From the NCBI RefSeq assembly GCF_002119765.1, contig NZ_CP021112.1, positions 2,288,501-2,352,500 of the forward strand: a stretch of 64,000 nucleotides of DNA, given 5' to 3'. Positions 44,716-52,780 of this stretch are shown here, piece after piece. The notes below the pieces were generated by a model. The model was not told where the DNA came from. It ran no database searches and worked only from the letters and a program-made list of their open reading frames with translations. How positions within the stretch are numbered: position 1 is the first letter of the stretch; every line of letters begins with the position of its first letter. This stretch comes from Pseudorhodoplanes sinuspersici (lineage in GTDB: Bacteria; Pseudomonadota; Alphaproteobacteria; Rhizobiales; Xanthobacteraceae). The position numbers were made by a program, and so were the translations under genes.

Positions 44716-45197
44716 GCGACAAGGCCCACCCTGCATCGAAGCTCGTCGCAGTCACGCTCGACGAAGAATCGATCGGACGTTCGGGGCCGGATATCGAGCA
44801 TGAGCGCGCGGTCGCGATTTACGATCTGATCGAGGAGAACTCGTTTCAGCCGGTCGATCATGAGGCGGGGCAATATGCGCTGCATCTCAGTATGGCCGAC
44901 AATCGTCTGGTCTTCGACATCCGCAAGACCGACGGTTCGCCGGTGGTCGCGCATCTGCTGTCGCTCACGCCGTTCCGGCGGATCGTGAAGGATTATTTCA
45001 TGATCTGCGACAGCTATTATGCCGCGATCCGTACCGCGACGCCGGACCGGATTGAGGCCATCGATATGGGCCGGCGCGGACTGCACGATGATGGGTCGCG
45101 CGTTTTGATGGAGCGGCTCGACGGCAAGGTGACCATCGATTTTGCCACCGCGCGGCGGCTATTCACACTGATCTGCGTGTTGCACTGGAAAGGCTGA
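44712..45197 (+). CDS. UPF0262 family protein
   Basis: This 161-residue protein, [20 protein letters not shown] and [13 protein letters not shown], then [22 protein letters not shown] and [14 protein letters not shown], belongs to UPF0262, found only in alphaproteobacteria next to hisD. Its ATG overlaps the hisD stop by four bases. Function unknown. Confidence 0.93.
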   Translation: MSDKAHPASKLVAVTLDEESIGRSGPDIEHERAVAIYDLIEENSFQPVDHEAGQYALHLSMADNRLVFDIRKTDGSPVVAHLLSLTPFRRIVKDYFMICDSYYAAIRTATPDRIEAIDMGRRGLHDDGSRVLMERLDGKVTIDFATARRLFTLICVLHWKG

Positions 45198-45205
45198 GGG
45201 CAGCG

Positions 45206-45667
45206 ATGACGTCGCCCCCCGCCAAGCCGCAATCGGTGCTATTTGCCTGTGGCCAGAATTCGATCCGCTCGCCGATGGCGATGGCGCTGCTGCGGCACCT
45301 TTACGGTAAGTCCATTTACGCCGGATCGGCCGGCGTGAAGGAGGGCGAGCCGGACCCGTTCGCGATCGCGGCTATGGAGGAGATCGGGCTCGATATCACC
45401 AAGCACAAACCGCATACCTTCGAGCAATTGGACGAATGGGATGGGCTGAATTTCGACCTCATCATCACCTTGTCGCCGGAAGCGCATCACAAGGCACTGG
45501 ATCTGACGAGAACCCTTGCCGCCGATGTGGAATACTGGCCAACCCCGGATCCGAGCGGAATCGATGGCAATCGCGAACAAAGGCTCGATGCCTACCGGGA
45601 GGTGCGTGACATGCTGATGAAGCGGATCAGGGATCGCTTCGGCAAAAAGGCGCGGACCAACGAATGA
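45206..45667 (+). CDS. Low-molecular-weight phosphatase family protein
   Basis: This 153-residue protein has the P-loop CGQNSIRSPMA (a C-x5-R-S loop lacking the second Cys of classical enzymes), then YAGSAGVKEGEPDPFA and a C-terminal DPSG in place of the usual DP-x-x general acid site (PTPDPSG). It could be a tyrosine phosphatase or arsenate-reductase-like enzyme; activity is not certain. It is part of the conserved hisD cluster. Confidence 0.9.
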   Translation: MTSPPAKPQSVLFACGQNSIRSPMAMALLRHLYGKSIYAGSAGVKEGEPDPFAIAAMEEIGLDITKHKPHTFEQLDEWDGLNFDLIITLSPEAHHKALDLTRTLAADVEYWPTPDPSGIDGNREQRLDAYREVRDMLMKRIRDRFGKKARTNE

Positions 45668-45799
45668 CGGTAATAGCAGCGCTTCGAAGCGGCGTTCCCG
45701 GTTGTGAAAGTGCGGCGATTCCGATACGTGTTGCGCCGTTTCAAGGCTTCACCGGATGCGCGCCAGCCGGCGACCGCACATGATCGAATCAGACAATCC

Positions 45800-46420
45800 A
45801 TGATCGGCCGGCCCAAACTCGTCCTCGCTTCCGGCTCGCCTCGCAGGCTGACCCTGATCAATCAGGCCGGCATCGAGCCTGACGCGCTGCAGCCCGCCGA
45901 TATCGACGAAATTCCTTACAAGGGCGAATTGCCGAGGGCCTGCGCGACCCGGCTCGCGCGGACCAAGGCCGAGACCGCTTTAGAAGCTGTGCGGCTGAAC
46001 GAGGAACTGCGGGGCGCCTATGTCGTCGCCGCCGATACGGTCGTCGCGGTCGGCCGCCGCATCCTGCCCAAGGCGGAGTTGCTGGATGAAGCGGCGCAAT
46101 GCCTGCGCCTCCTTTCCGGCCGCAACCACCGTGTCCATACTTCCGTCTGCCTCGTGACCCCGAACGGCAGTTTCCGGCAGCGTATGGTGGAAACGCGTGT
46201 GCGTTTCAAGCGGCTGTCGGGCGAGGATATCGAGGCTTATCTCGCCTCCGGCGAATGGCGCGGCAAGGCCGGCGGCTATGCCATCCAGGGTCTGGCCGGC
46301 GCCTTCGTGGTCAAGCTGGTCGGCTCCTACACCAATGTGGTGGGCCTGCCGCTTTATGAAACGCTGGCTCTACTCTCTGGCGAAGGCTTCCCGATCCATT
46401 TCGGCTGGCTGAACACCTGA
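45800..46420 (+). CDS. Maf/YhdE-like nucleotide pyrophosphatase
   Basis: This 206-residue protein has the Maf motif [19 protein letters not shown] at the start, then [13 protein letters not shown] with the metal-site Asp, and [18 protein letters not shown] near the end. Maf proteins hydrolyse modified or canonical nucleoside triphosphates and are linked to division arrest or housecleaning. Start 45800 fits the family; a 32-residue longer Arg-rich frame does not. infA, commonly found just before maf in this cluster, is not present in the 132-base gap. Confidence 0.92.
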   Translation: MIGRPKLVLASGSPRRLTLINQAGIEPDALQPADIDEIPYKGELPRACATRLARTKAETALEAVRLNEELRGAYVVAADTVVAVGRRILPKAELLDEAAQCLRLLSGRNHRVHTSVCLVTPNGSFRQRMVETRVRFKRLSGEDIEAYLASGEWRGKAGGYAIQGLAGAFVVKLVGSYTNVVGLPLYETLALLSGEGFPIHFGWLNT

Positions 46421-46466
46421 CCTTCCGGCAGCTTCCATCGGCCGTAGCGTATCCTATCTTCGCATC

Positions 46467-46670
46467 ATGACCAGCAGTCCGCCGCTCGCCCCCGACAAGC
46501 CATGCCCGATCTGCGGCAAGCCATCGCTGGAAAAGTTCCGGCCGTTCTGCTCGCGCCGTTGCGGCGACATTGATCTCAATCGTTGGCTGACCGGCCTTTA
46601 CGCCATCCCTGTGGCCGAGACCGATGACGATCCCGAGCGGCCCCGCCCGCAGGACCCGGAAGCAGAATAA
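46467..46670 (+). CDS. yacG: DNA gyrase inhibitor YacG
   Basis: This 67-residue protein has zinc-binding CPICGKPS and FCSRRCGDIDLNRWL, the four-Cys YacG signature. YacG binds GyrB and inhibits DNA binding by gyrase. The C-terminus is acidic and Pro-rich. It ends the hisD-maf-yacG-tRNA-Phe cluster. Confidence 0.93.
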   Translation: MTSSPPLAPDKPCPICGKPSLEKFRPFCSRRCGDIDLNRWLTGLYAIPVAETDDDPERPRPQDPEAE

Positions 46671-46719
46671 ATGATCGCCGGCAGATTTGCAGGCGTTCCG
46701 GGATGCGCAGGATCCGCCT

Positions 46720-46754
46720 GGAAAACTGGTATCCACTTTTCCGGATCATGCTCG
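46720..46754. repeat. Rhizobiales-type dispersed repeat
   Basis: GGAAAACTGGTATCCACTTTTC and the following CGGATCATGCTC match the reverse orientation of the element split at 30122-30214 (GAGCAT..AAGTGG..TACC). GGAAAA and TTTTCC can pair into a hairpin. Confidence 0.55.
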
Positions 46755-46873
46755 AATGGCGGGTGGACAGGGCCGGACCCGGCCTCTATAACGCCCCGCG
46801 CTTCAGGTTCCTTCGGGACTACATATCCGGTGTTTCGCCGTGATATGCCTGCCGCCCTCGTCAGGGGCCCGGC

Positions 46874-46949
46874 GCCCAGGTAGCTCAGTTGGTAGAGCAT
46901 GCGACTGAAAATCGCAGTGTCGGTGGTTCGATCCCGCCCCTGGGCACCA
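46874..46949 (+). tRNA. tRNA-Phe (GAA)
   Basis: This 76-nt cloverleaf has acceptor GCCCAGG pairing with CCTGGGC, D arm with AGCTCAGTTGGTAGAGCA, and anticodon stem-loop GCGAC-TGAAAAT-CGC with anticodon GAA. The T arm is GGTGG-TTCGATC-CCGCC, discriminator A, and CCA is encoded. All stems are intact, so the gene appears functional. An integrase remnant begins 200 bases downstream, so its 3' end is a likely attachment site. Confidence 0.97.
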
Positions 46950-47083
46950 TTGGCCATTCCGGCCCCGTTCTTTCTCGTCCGAACCCGTTCGCCGATCTGC
47001 AAGAACTCTCGTAAAATCAGGCATTTCAGCGTGCACTGACGCCCGACGTTGTTCGCGATCGTCCGCGGGCATCCGGCTTCTTC

Positions 47084-47122
47084 GGGTATACTGTGGGTAT
47101 ACTGGAGAGGCCGGGTATACTG
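47084..47122. repeat. Three copies of GGGTATACTG before the integrase
   Basis: Copies start at 47084, 47095 and 47113, giving periods of 11 and 18 bases. Placed between tRNA-Phe and the integrase start, they are plausible integrase arm-type or regulatory binding sites. Confidence 0.7.
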
Positions 47123-47151
47123 GCGGTCCCGCTTGCGAGGGACCTATTCCC

Positions 47152-48403
47152 ATGGATGAACTGGGCGACACGAAAATCCGCAATGCCAAGCCTGCGGACA
47201 AGGAGTACGCTATTGGCGACGGCCAAGGGCTCAGCGTCGCGGTGCGGCCGAACGGGACCAAGCTGTGGCTCTACCGCTACCGTTTCGGCGTCAAGCGCAA
47301 AAACATGTCGTTCGGCATTTTCCCTGCAGCAAAGCTGCTCGATCAGGGGCAGGACCCAGCTGTCGTGCGCGAGGCGAAGCGCCAGGAAAACGAAAAGCTG
47401 AAGCACACCTTTCGCGCGGTCGGGGAGGAATGGGCGATGGGCGACCACGAAGCTCGAAAAGGAAAACAAGGCCAAGGCGACGATCAAGCGGGAACGCTGG
47501 AATCTTGGTCAGCTCAATCGCGAAATCGGTGATCGACCGTTGTGCGAGATTGAACCACCCAAGTTACTGACGGCAATGCGGCGCGTCGAGGCTCGCGGTC
47601 GGTACTATACCGCCGGCCGACTACGCTCGACGGCCTCGCGAATCTTCCAATTTGGTATCGGCGCTTCGTATTGCACCAGCGACCCCTCCCGCGACTTGAA
47701 GCACGCGCTCACCAAGGCTCCGAAGAGCAATCCCCGCCCGGCGCTAACCGACCCTGACGATGTCGGCGACCTGATGCGCCGGATCGAGGTTTACGACGCC
47801 AAGAATGGCAGGCTGGTGCGCTACGCGCTCAAGCTTATTGCTTTGACCATGGTGAGGCCCGGCGAGCTGCGGCTGGCCGAATGGACCGAGTTCGACGAGA
47901 AGAACCGCGTATGGCTGATCCCCGCCGAGAAGATGAAGATGCGAGATGATCACGAAGTGCCGCTGTCACGGCAGGCGCTCGCTATCCTTGCCGAGCTGCG
48001 CCCCTAACTGGCGGAGGCCGCTACTTGTTCTCCTACGATGATGACGTGCGATGTCCGACAACACGATCAACAAGGCGCTGCGAATCATGGGATACGACAC
48101 CCGCCCCGGTGGCGATCACTGCGCGCACGGCTTTCGTTCCACCGCCTCGACATTGCTGAACGAGGAAGGTGCCTTTGACGGTGATGTGGTGGAAGCCCAG
48201 CTCGCTCATGAGATGGAAGAAAAAAAAGATGCGGCGCCCGCGACGAGGTGGTGCGGCGCCAGCTTGGCAAAGGCGACAAGAATAAGATCCGCGGCATCTA
48301 TAATCGGGCCGCGTATTGGCACGAACGGGTGCGTTTGATGCAGCATTGGGCCGATCGCCTCGACAGCCTGCGTACACGGCGCACCCGTCGTGCTGCGGCG
48401 TAA
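47152..48403 (+). pseudogene. P4-type tyrosine integrase, multiply frameshifted
   Basis: Pieces of one integrase lie in changing frames. The N-terminal DUF4102-like domain (IRNAKPADKEYAIGDGQGLS) runs from 47152 to about 47440. The core-binding and catalytic parts (LNREIGDRPLCEIEPPKLL, LTMVRPGELRLAEWTEFD with the first catalytic Arg) run from about 47443 to a stop at 48005. DHCAHGFRSTASTLLNEEG with the catalytic H-x-x-R runs from about 48051, and VRLMQHWADRLDSLR to the stop at 48401. At least three or four frame changes are needed, so it is not functional. It sits next to tRNA-Phe in the usual integration arrangement. Confidence 0.85.
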
Positions 48404-48409
48404 CTCTGC

Positions 48410-48620
48410 CTGGGAAACGGCCCTCGCTCTACCCTCGGCAACGTGGCGTGATATTCGTCGATACTGTCGAGATCGATTAGTGTCTTGCTCCCCATCTTGT
48501 AGACCTGATTCGCTTCTGAGCGATCAACTCGTAAGCCTTCGTCTTTCCGAATTTGCCATAGCGGCAGCCATCCTTGAACTCGACGATCCGTCGCCGTTTG
48601 GGGCCGTCATGATCAGGCAT
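48410..48620 (-). pseudogene. Excisionase/AlpA-type helix-turn-helix protein, frameshifted
   Basis: On the minus strand an ATG at 48620 opens MPDHDGPKRRRIVEFKDGCR and KFGKTKAYELIAQKRI, the first helices of a MerR-like excisionase domain. The frame then changes by one, and MGSKTLIDLDSIDEYHATLP continues the wing and end of the domain. Convergent to the integrase and equally damaged, it is the likely excisionase remnant of the same element. Confidence 0.65.
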
Positions 48621-48892
48621 TGATCTCGCAGGTGCTTCGATAGTCCCCGTTATAATCGGACAGGTTCGGGTGCGCGAAGTTGGCATTTCCGTAAGCGTCC
48701 TTGGCAACACATGCGTACCAACTCATCGATTTACATTGCTAAAGGTGTCGATCAAAGGTTGTCCGCTGCCACTGCGAACACCTGCGTGCAAGAGAGTAAA
48801 AATCGGACGGCCGGGAAGACGCTGGCAATTTCGTGCATGCGGCTTTGGCAGCCTTTGGCCGCAATGAGCAACTTCAGGTGCGGCCCCCCCAG

Positions 48893-48920
48893 GGGTTCGA
48901 ATCCCTTCCGGCGCGCCATT
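48893..48920 (+). other. Orphan tRNA 3' end (attachment-site remnant)
   Basis: AGGGG-TTCGAAT-CCCTT forms a T arm, followed by CCGGCGC, discriminator G and CCA. No 5' half (expected acceptor GCGCCGG) precedes it. Such 3' fragments mark the far end of an element integrated in a tRNA gene. It does not match tRNA-Phe of this window, so it came from a different tRNA; which one I cannot tell. Confidence 0.7.
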
Positions 48921-48965
48921 CACCTTATTGAAAAATAACAAAAATCCCGATTGAGCCGAAGCCGG

Positions 48966-49148
48966 CCGCAGACTAAAGACCGAGTTAGGGTCGATTTCGA
49001 TGTGTGCAGTCAGATCAAAGCCGGCAGCGGACAGCCCAAGCGACAGCCCTCCACAGCCGGAGCATAACTCGAGGGCGCGCGGAGTTGCGCCGGCCTTCAG
49101 GCGGTCGATCTTTCGGGCTCTGGCCGCGTGCTGCTCAGGCGTCAGCAT
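48966..49148 (-). pseudogene. DNA cytosine-5 methyltransferase, N-terminal remnant
   Basis: From an ATG at 49148, about 61 residues match the start of a C5 methyltransferase: RALELCSGCGGLSLGLSAAG (SAM motif I) and the acidic HIEIDP of motif II. Homology ends near 48966, before the catalytic PC motif, and the frame runs on through the orphan tRNA end, giving meaningless residues. Its start overlaps the end of vsr by 14 bases, as in vsr-dcm pairs. Confidence 0.8.
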
Positions 49149-49414
49149 CGCTCAGAAATTCCACAAGCTTCTTCCGAAGTCGTTCGATGTCGGATACTTC
49201 GCAGCCCCATATGGTCAGGACCTCCCAGCCCAATTGCTTCAGCTCGATTTCCGTCCGCCTGTCTCTCGCCACGTTCAAATCGAATTTTCTGCTCCAGAAT
49301 TCGACATTTGACTTGGGCGAGTATGCGAATCGGCGCCCCCCGATGTCGATGCCAGTAACAGCCATGCACGAAGATTACCTTTCTTCGGGCAGAAAAGACC
49401 AGGTCCGGGCTGCC
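49135..49414 (-). pseudogene. Very short patch repair endonuclease Vsr, decayed
   Basis: On the minus strand GSPDLVFSARRKVIFVHGCY and WHRH, including the Vsr active-site and zinc region, run in one frame from about 49414 to 49340. After a one-base shift in a run of six G at about 49336-49341, SNVEFWSRKFDLNVARDRRT and IELKQLGWEVLTIWGCEV follow in another frame to the stop at 49135. The N-terminus is not recognisable. Vsr nicks T:G mismatches produced by cytosine methyltransferases; this copy should be inactive. Confidence 0.8.
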
Positions 49415-49439
49415 GAGAGTTCGGTGCCCCTCGCCGGGG

Positions 49440-49811
49440 GCAGTCGGTCCCGCGCGTCGCCGTAGCGACCGCTATGTTCGCGCTCCTGCGGCTGCCCTGT
49501 TAACCGGTCTCGGAGCCGCGGTCGGCTCCGCGTCCACGGACGCTCCTGCGGCCGCACCTTTATAGAAGCGGGCAAACAGCCCAAAGCTCGCGACTCGTCA
49601 CATCAAGGACAAGAAACGACTGTGCTCACCGGGGGAGCGAGGGGCTTCCCCCTCGCTCCCCCGCCAGTGCCGGCTGTTGCAGAGCGGGGCCGCCCGCGCG
49701 CAAAGCGGCAAATCGCCATAACCATCTGAACTGATCTGATCCGCTTCGCCCGCCGCGCAGCCCGGCTCCGCACGCCGGCACTGGCCCCCCTCCCGCGCGC
49801 TCCGCGCCCCC
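49440..49811. other. G+C-rich, hairpin-dense non-coding block
   Basis: No gene-like frame is visible. There is a perfect 14-bp stem (49631-49644 with 49649-49662, tetraloop CTTC) and a 12-bp inverted repeat GCCAGTGCCGGC (49663-49674) with GCCGGCACTGGC (49774-49785) spanning 99 bases. GGAGCCG/CGGCTCC near 49525 and two direct copies of CGCTCCTGCGGC also occur. It lies between the vsr and VOC remnants and may be a transfer or replication origin relic (speculative). Confidence 0.6.
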
Positions 49812-50023
49812 GAATGGCCCTTTCGAGAAGGTCGGACGTCGGCTTCAATACTGACATGTAATTGCTGCGGTCCGACGGAAAACCAAATTCCTCCTCTCTA
49901 TGCCAGGTTGGGAGGTTTTGGGATTTCGGTCAGGCCAAGAATACCAGAATAGAATTGCCGCACCGTGGGTTCCTCGGCCGGAGGCATCGTGATCTGAAAA
50001 TGGTCGAAGCCCGTGATCCTCAT
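49812..50023 (-). pseudogene. VOC (glyoxalase) protein, N-terminal fragment with internal stop
   Basis: On the minus strand an ATG at 50023 starts MRITGFDHFQITMPPAEEPT and VRQFYSGILGLTEIPKPP, a typical first VOC module with the metal-ligand His. A TAG at 49898-49900 interrupts it; GGIWFSVGPQQLHVSIEADV continues beyond in the same frame. Homology stops near 49812, where the G+C-rich block begins. It is therefore truncated and nonsense-mutated. Confidence 0.75.
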
Positions 50024-50067
50024 TGTAGTTACAATCGCGGGAGATGCCGGTTGTCGGAGCAAGCGTA

Positions 50068-51063
50068 CTACTCAATTTTCAGTCCGATTGCGTCGATCAT
50101 ATTTTTCCATTTCGAGATGTCGGATCGAAAAAGTTTTTCCGACGATTCTTGATCGAGAAATATCGGTTCGAAGCCAATCTGCTCGAGTCTAGCGAGTATC
50201 GGTTGCTCTTTGAGGATTTCGCCGATTGCCTTGCTGAGTGTCGCAGTCGCCTCAGCTGGTGTGTTGGCAGGCACAAAAAAGCCCGCCCACACCAATGAAG
50301 TGAAATTGGGATATCCGAGTTCCGCAAAGGTGGGAACGTCGGGAAGGATGGAAAGGCGCTTTTCGCTAGCTACAGCGAGGCCTCGAAGCCCGCCCGACCT
50401 CACTGAGGACGCTGCGCCAGACGCTGGCGGAGCTGCCACAAGCGGAATCTGGTTACCCAAGGCGGCGCTGACCGCAGGTGCGCCACCCTGGAACGGTATG
50501 TGAGTCGTCGGCAGGTCTGCCAGTTTTTCAAAGAAGTATTGGATCGCAATGTGCGACATGCTGCCCGTCCCAGCTGTGCCAAATTGGGCTGAGGTCGAAC
50601 GCGCAGAATCAAGAAACTCTTTGAGAGTCTTCGCGTTGGCGGGGTGAGTTGAAATCATCTCCGGCGATGAGGCAACGATTGCTACCGTTTTGAACTGGTC
50701 TGCGCTGTAGCCGCGGCGGTGTGGATAGATTGTTTCGTTCACTGCGAGCGTAGGTGTCGCGCCAAGTATTGTGTAACCGTCCGGTTCGGCACTCGCGACA
50801 CGCCGATGAGCGATGTTGCCATTCGCGCCCCCGCGGTTTTCCACGACGACAGGCTGTCCAAGTTTCGCTGAAAGGCGTTCGCCGAACAGTCTCGATACTG
50901 TATCCATAAGCCCGCCGGGCGCGAAGCCAACGATGATTGTAATCGGCTTGTTCGGGTAGGATTGGGCTTTTGCGCCAGATACCGGTCCTGTAATCGCCAA
51001 TAATACCGCTGCCAGTTGCGCCGTAAGTCTGGGCGTTTTTGCTACGAACTGTTCAATAATCAT
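50068..51063 (-). CDS. Bug-type (TTT family) periplasmic solute-binding protein
   Basis: This 331-residue protein has a signal peptide ending near GAKAQ, then SYPNKPITIIVGFAPGGLMD, the Bug family hallmark. VVVENRGGANGNIAHRRVA and HIAIQYFFEKLADLPTTHIP follow. Bug proteins capture organic acids for tripartite tricarboxylate transporters; no TctAB genes are nearby, so it is an orphan here. GGGAG precedes the ATG. It is the last gene of the leftward catabolic operon and likely captures the aromatic substrate (inference). Confidence 0.92.
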   Translation of the reverse strand: MIIEQFVAKTPRLTAQLAAVLLAITGPVSGAKAQSYPNKPITIIVGFAPGGLMDTVSRLFGERLSAKLGQPVVVENRGGANGNIAHRRVASAEPDGYTILGATPTLAVNETIYPHRRGYSADQFKTVAIVASSPEMISTHPANAKTLKEFLDSARSTSAQFGTAGTGSMSHIAIQYFFEKLADLPTTHIPFQGGAPAVSAALGNQIPLVAAPPASGAASSVRSGGLRGLAVASEKRLSILPDVPTFAELGYPNFTSLVWAGFFVPANTPAEATATLSKAIGEILKEQPILARLEQIGFEPIFLDQESSEKLFRSDISKWKNMIDAIGLKIE

Positions 51064-51112
51064 GGTCGTCTCCCTCTTTGATTTTTGTTTCGGGCGCTAT
51101 TGCGAGGCGCGC

Positions 51113-52780
51113 CTAGCTTCCCACAGATGCTAGATGACCCATTTTCTGTTCGCCTATCCGGCCGCGCGGCGCAGGTTCAAACTTGATGTGTTTAAGGCGC
51201 GCACGGCAATTCGCGGCGAAACGTTCGAGGCTTTCAGGTGCAGACCTCGTTGCGGCGAAAACATACCCATCCGGTCGGACGACAAGCAGGCTAGTCGCAT
51301 CCACGCCGCTCAGAAACGACCTAAGCATATTGTGGACGTCTCGCGCGAGCACATATCCGCTATCGTCATCGGTCGTCGGATTGAAGGAATGCGGCAAAAT
51401 CGCAATTTTTGCGTCAACGCTCGGACCAAAGTCAAACGCCATCGCTTCTTTAATGACGTGCTGAGCATCACGTCCATAAGCGATCAAAGTGAACCCCTTA
51501 CCGCGGAGTTCGTCGAGCAGCAGCGTCTCTTGCTGCTTTATTTCGGCCACAGGTTGCGGAAGCATCCTTCCCACAACGCCGGGGCAGTCGGTTTCGCTGA
51601 TCAGGAAGCCGCTACGATAAAACGGCTTCGGTTTGTATTTCATCTGAGCAAAGTAGAGATGTAATGGTGGAACAAAGCGCAGCATCTTGAAGAAAATGCG
51701 CGTGAGCCATGCCTCGAACCGCGTGCGCGGCATCATGATGCGCCCCATACTGAGCGCAAGTTCGATTGTGGCGCGAACGTGCGGCTCGCGCTCCATTTGG
51801 TAGCTGGAGATAACGTCTGCATCTGCTTTTGAGGAAAGAGCAGCGACCAGTTTCCAACCAAGATTGTGCGCATCCCTGATGCCGCTGTTCATGCCCTGTC
51901 CGGCAAATGGCGGAGAAAGATGAGCGGCATCTCCAGCGAGAAAGACTCGGTTCGTACTCCATCGATCTGCCACGCGCGCATGAAACGTATAGACTTGGCG
52001 ACGGACAATCGGCATGCCGGCATCTGGTCCGTTTTCAGCGAGCAGGGTTTGGACGAACTCTGGATCGGTCACCGCGGTTTCGGCTTCGTGGTCGAAAAGC
52101 ATGAATTCATACCGTCGAATTCCGCCTGGACCCGGCAAGGTGATCATTGGCCGTTTGGGGTTGCACACGACCCGGGTCTGACGAAGTTGCTCGCGTGTCG
52201 CCGCCAGATCCACAATAAGCCAGCGTTCTCGATGCGTCGCTCCGACCAGTGATGCGCCGATGCTCTCACGAATGCTGCTGTGCGCGCCATCGCAGCCCAC
52301 CAGGTAGGCCGCCTCGACTTCGAAGGTCTCGCCGTCGTTTCCGACCACGCAAATATGGACTGACTCAGCAGCCTCCTTGAAAGTGGTAAATGTCGAGCCG
52401 AACAAGACCGTTACATTTGTAAAGCGCGAAAGGCCTTCACGAAGTCGGCGTTCGAGCCGTGGTTGTTCAAAGGCGTTTCTGCGAGGAAAGCCATACTCTC
52501 GCGTCGTCGGTTCGATTCGAGCAAAGCAGTCCCCTTTTTCAGAATAGTAGTAAGAGCCGTAATCCAACGCACAGTCCGACATCACGGCCTCCGCGAGGCC
52601 AATGGCTTGCATGGTTCGCAGAGACTCATCGTCGATCGACACGGCGCGCGGCTCAGTCACGGTGCCGTTCCTGCGTTCAATGAGTATGACCGAAACGCCA
52701 AACTGTCCCAACAGATTCGCGAGCGTCAATCCGGTCGGTCCAGCGCCAACGATAGCGACGTCATATGAGACCTTCACCAT
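51113..52780 (-). CDS. FAD-dependent aromatic hydroxylase (MhpA-like)
   Basis: This 555-residue class A flavin monooxygenase has VAIVGAGPTGLTLANLLG (FAD, about 8-25), GCDGAHSSIRESIGA (DG motif) and VFLAGDAAHLSPPFAGQGMN (GD motif near 290). A C-terminal thioredoxin-like domain with VLARDVHNMLRS and LLVVRPDGYVFA follows. The family inserts an OH next to an existing phenolic OH using NAD(P)H and oxygen; 3-(3-hydroxyphenyl)propionate hydroxylase is the best-known relative. Its ATG overlaps the IclR stop by one base (TAATG). Confidence 0.92.
   Translation of the reverse strand: MVKVSYDVAIVGAGPTGLTLANLLGQFGVSVILIERRNGTVTEPRAVSIDDESLRTMQAIGLAEAVMSDCALDYGSYYYSEKGDCFARIEPTTREYGFPRRNAFEQPRLERRLREGLSRFTNVTVLFGSTFTTFKEAAESVHICVVGNDGETFEVEAAYLVGCDGAHSSIRESIGASLVGATHRERWLIVDLAATREQLRQTRVVCNPKRPMITLPGPGGIRRYEFMLFDHEAETAVTDPEFVQTLLAENGPDAGMPIVRRQVYTFHARVADRWSTNRVFLAGDAAHLSPPFAGQGMNSGIRDAHNLGWKLVAALSSKADADVISSYQMEREPHVRATIELALSMGRIMMPRTRFEAWLTRIFFKMLRFVPPLHLYFAQMKYKPKPFYRSGFLISETDCPGVVGRMLPQPVAEIKQQETLLLDELRGKGFTLIAYGRDAQHVIKEAMAFDFGPSVDAKIAILPHSFNPTTDDDSGYVLARDVHNMLRSFLSGVDATSLLVVRPDGYVFAATRSAPESLERFAANCRARLKHIKFEPAPRGRIGEQKMGHLASVGS

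Noticed and set aside
45704-45799. N-terminal extension of Maf or a residual infA
   Set aside because: The 32 Arg-rich residues have no IF-1 similarity and lie before the conserved Maf start; no ribosome site supports them.
48723-48965. C-terminal part of the methyltransferase frame with NGAPEGIRTPGG
   Set aside because: These residues are the antisense translation of the orphan tRNA 3' end, a known kind of false protein sequence, not methyltransferase.
49845-50075. 76-residue minus-strand frame over the VOC fragment
   Set aside because: It is in the wrong frame; the neighbouring frame gives the true VOC homology with a stop codon.
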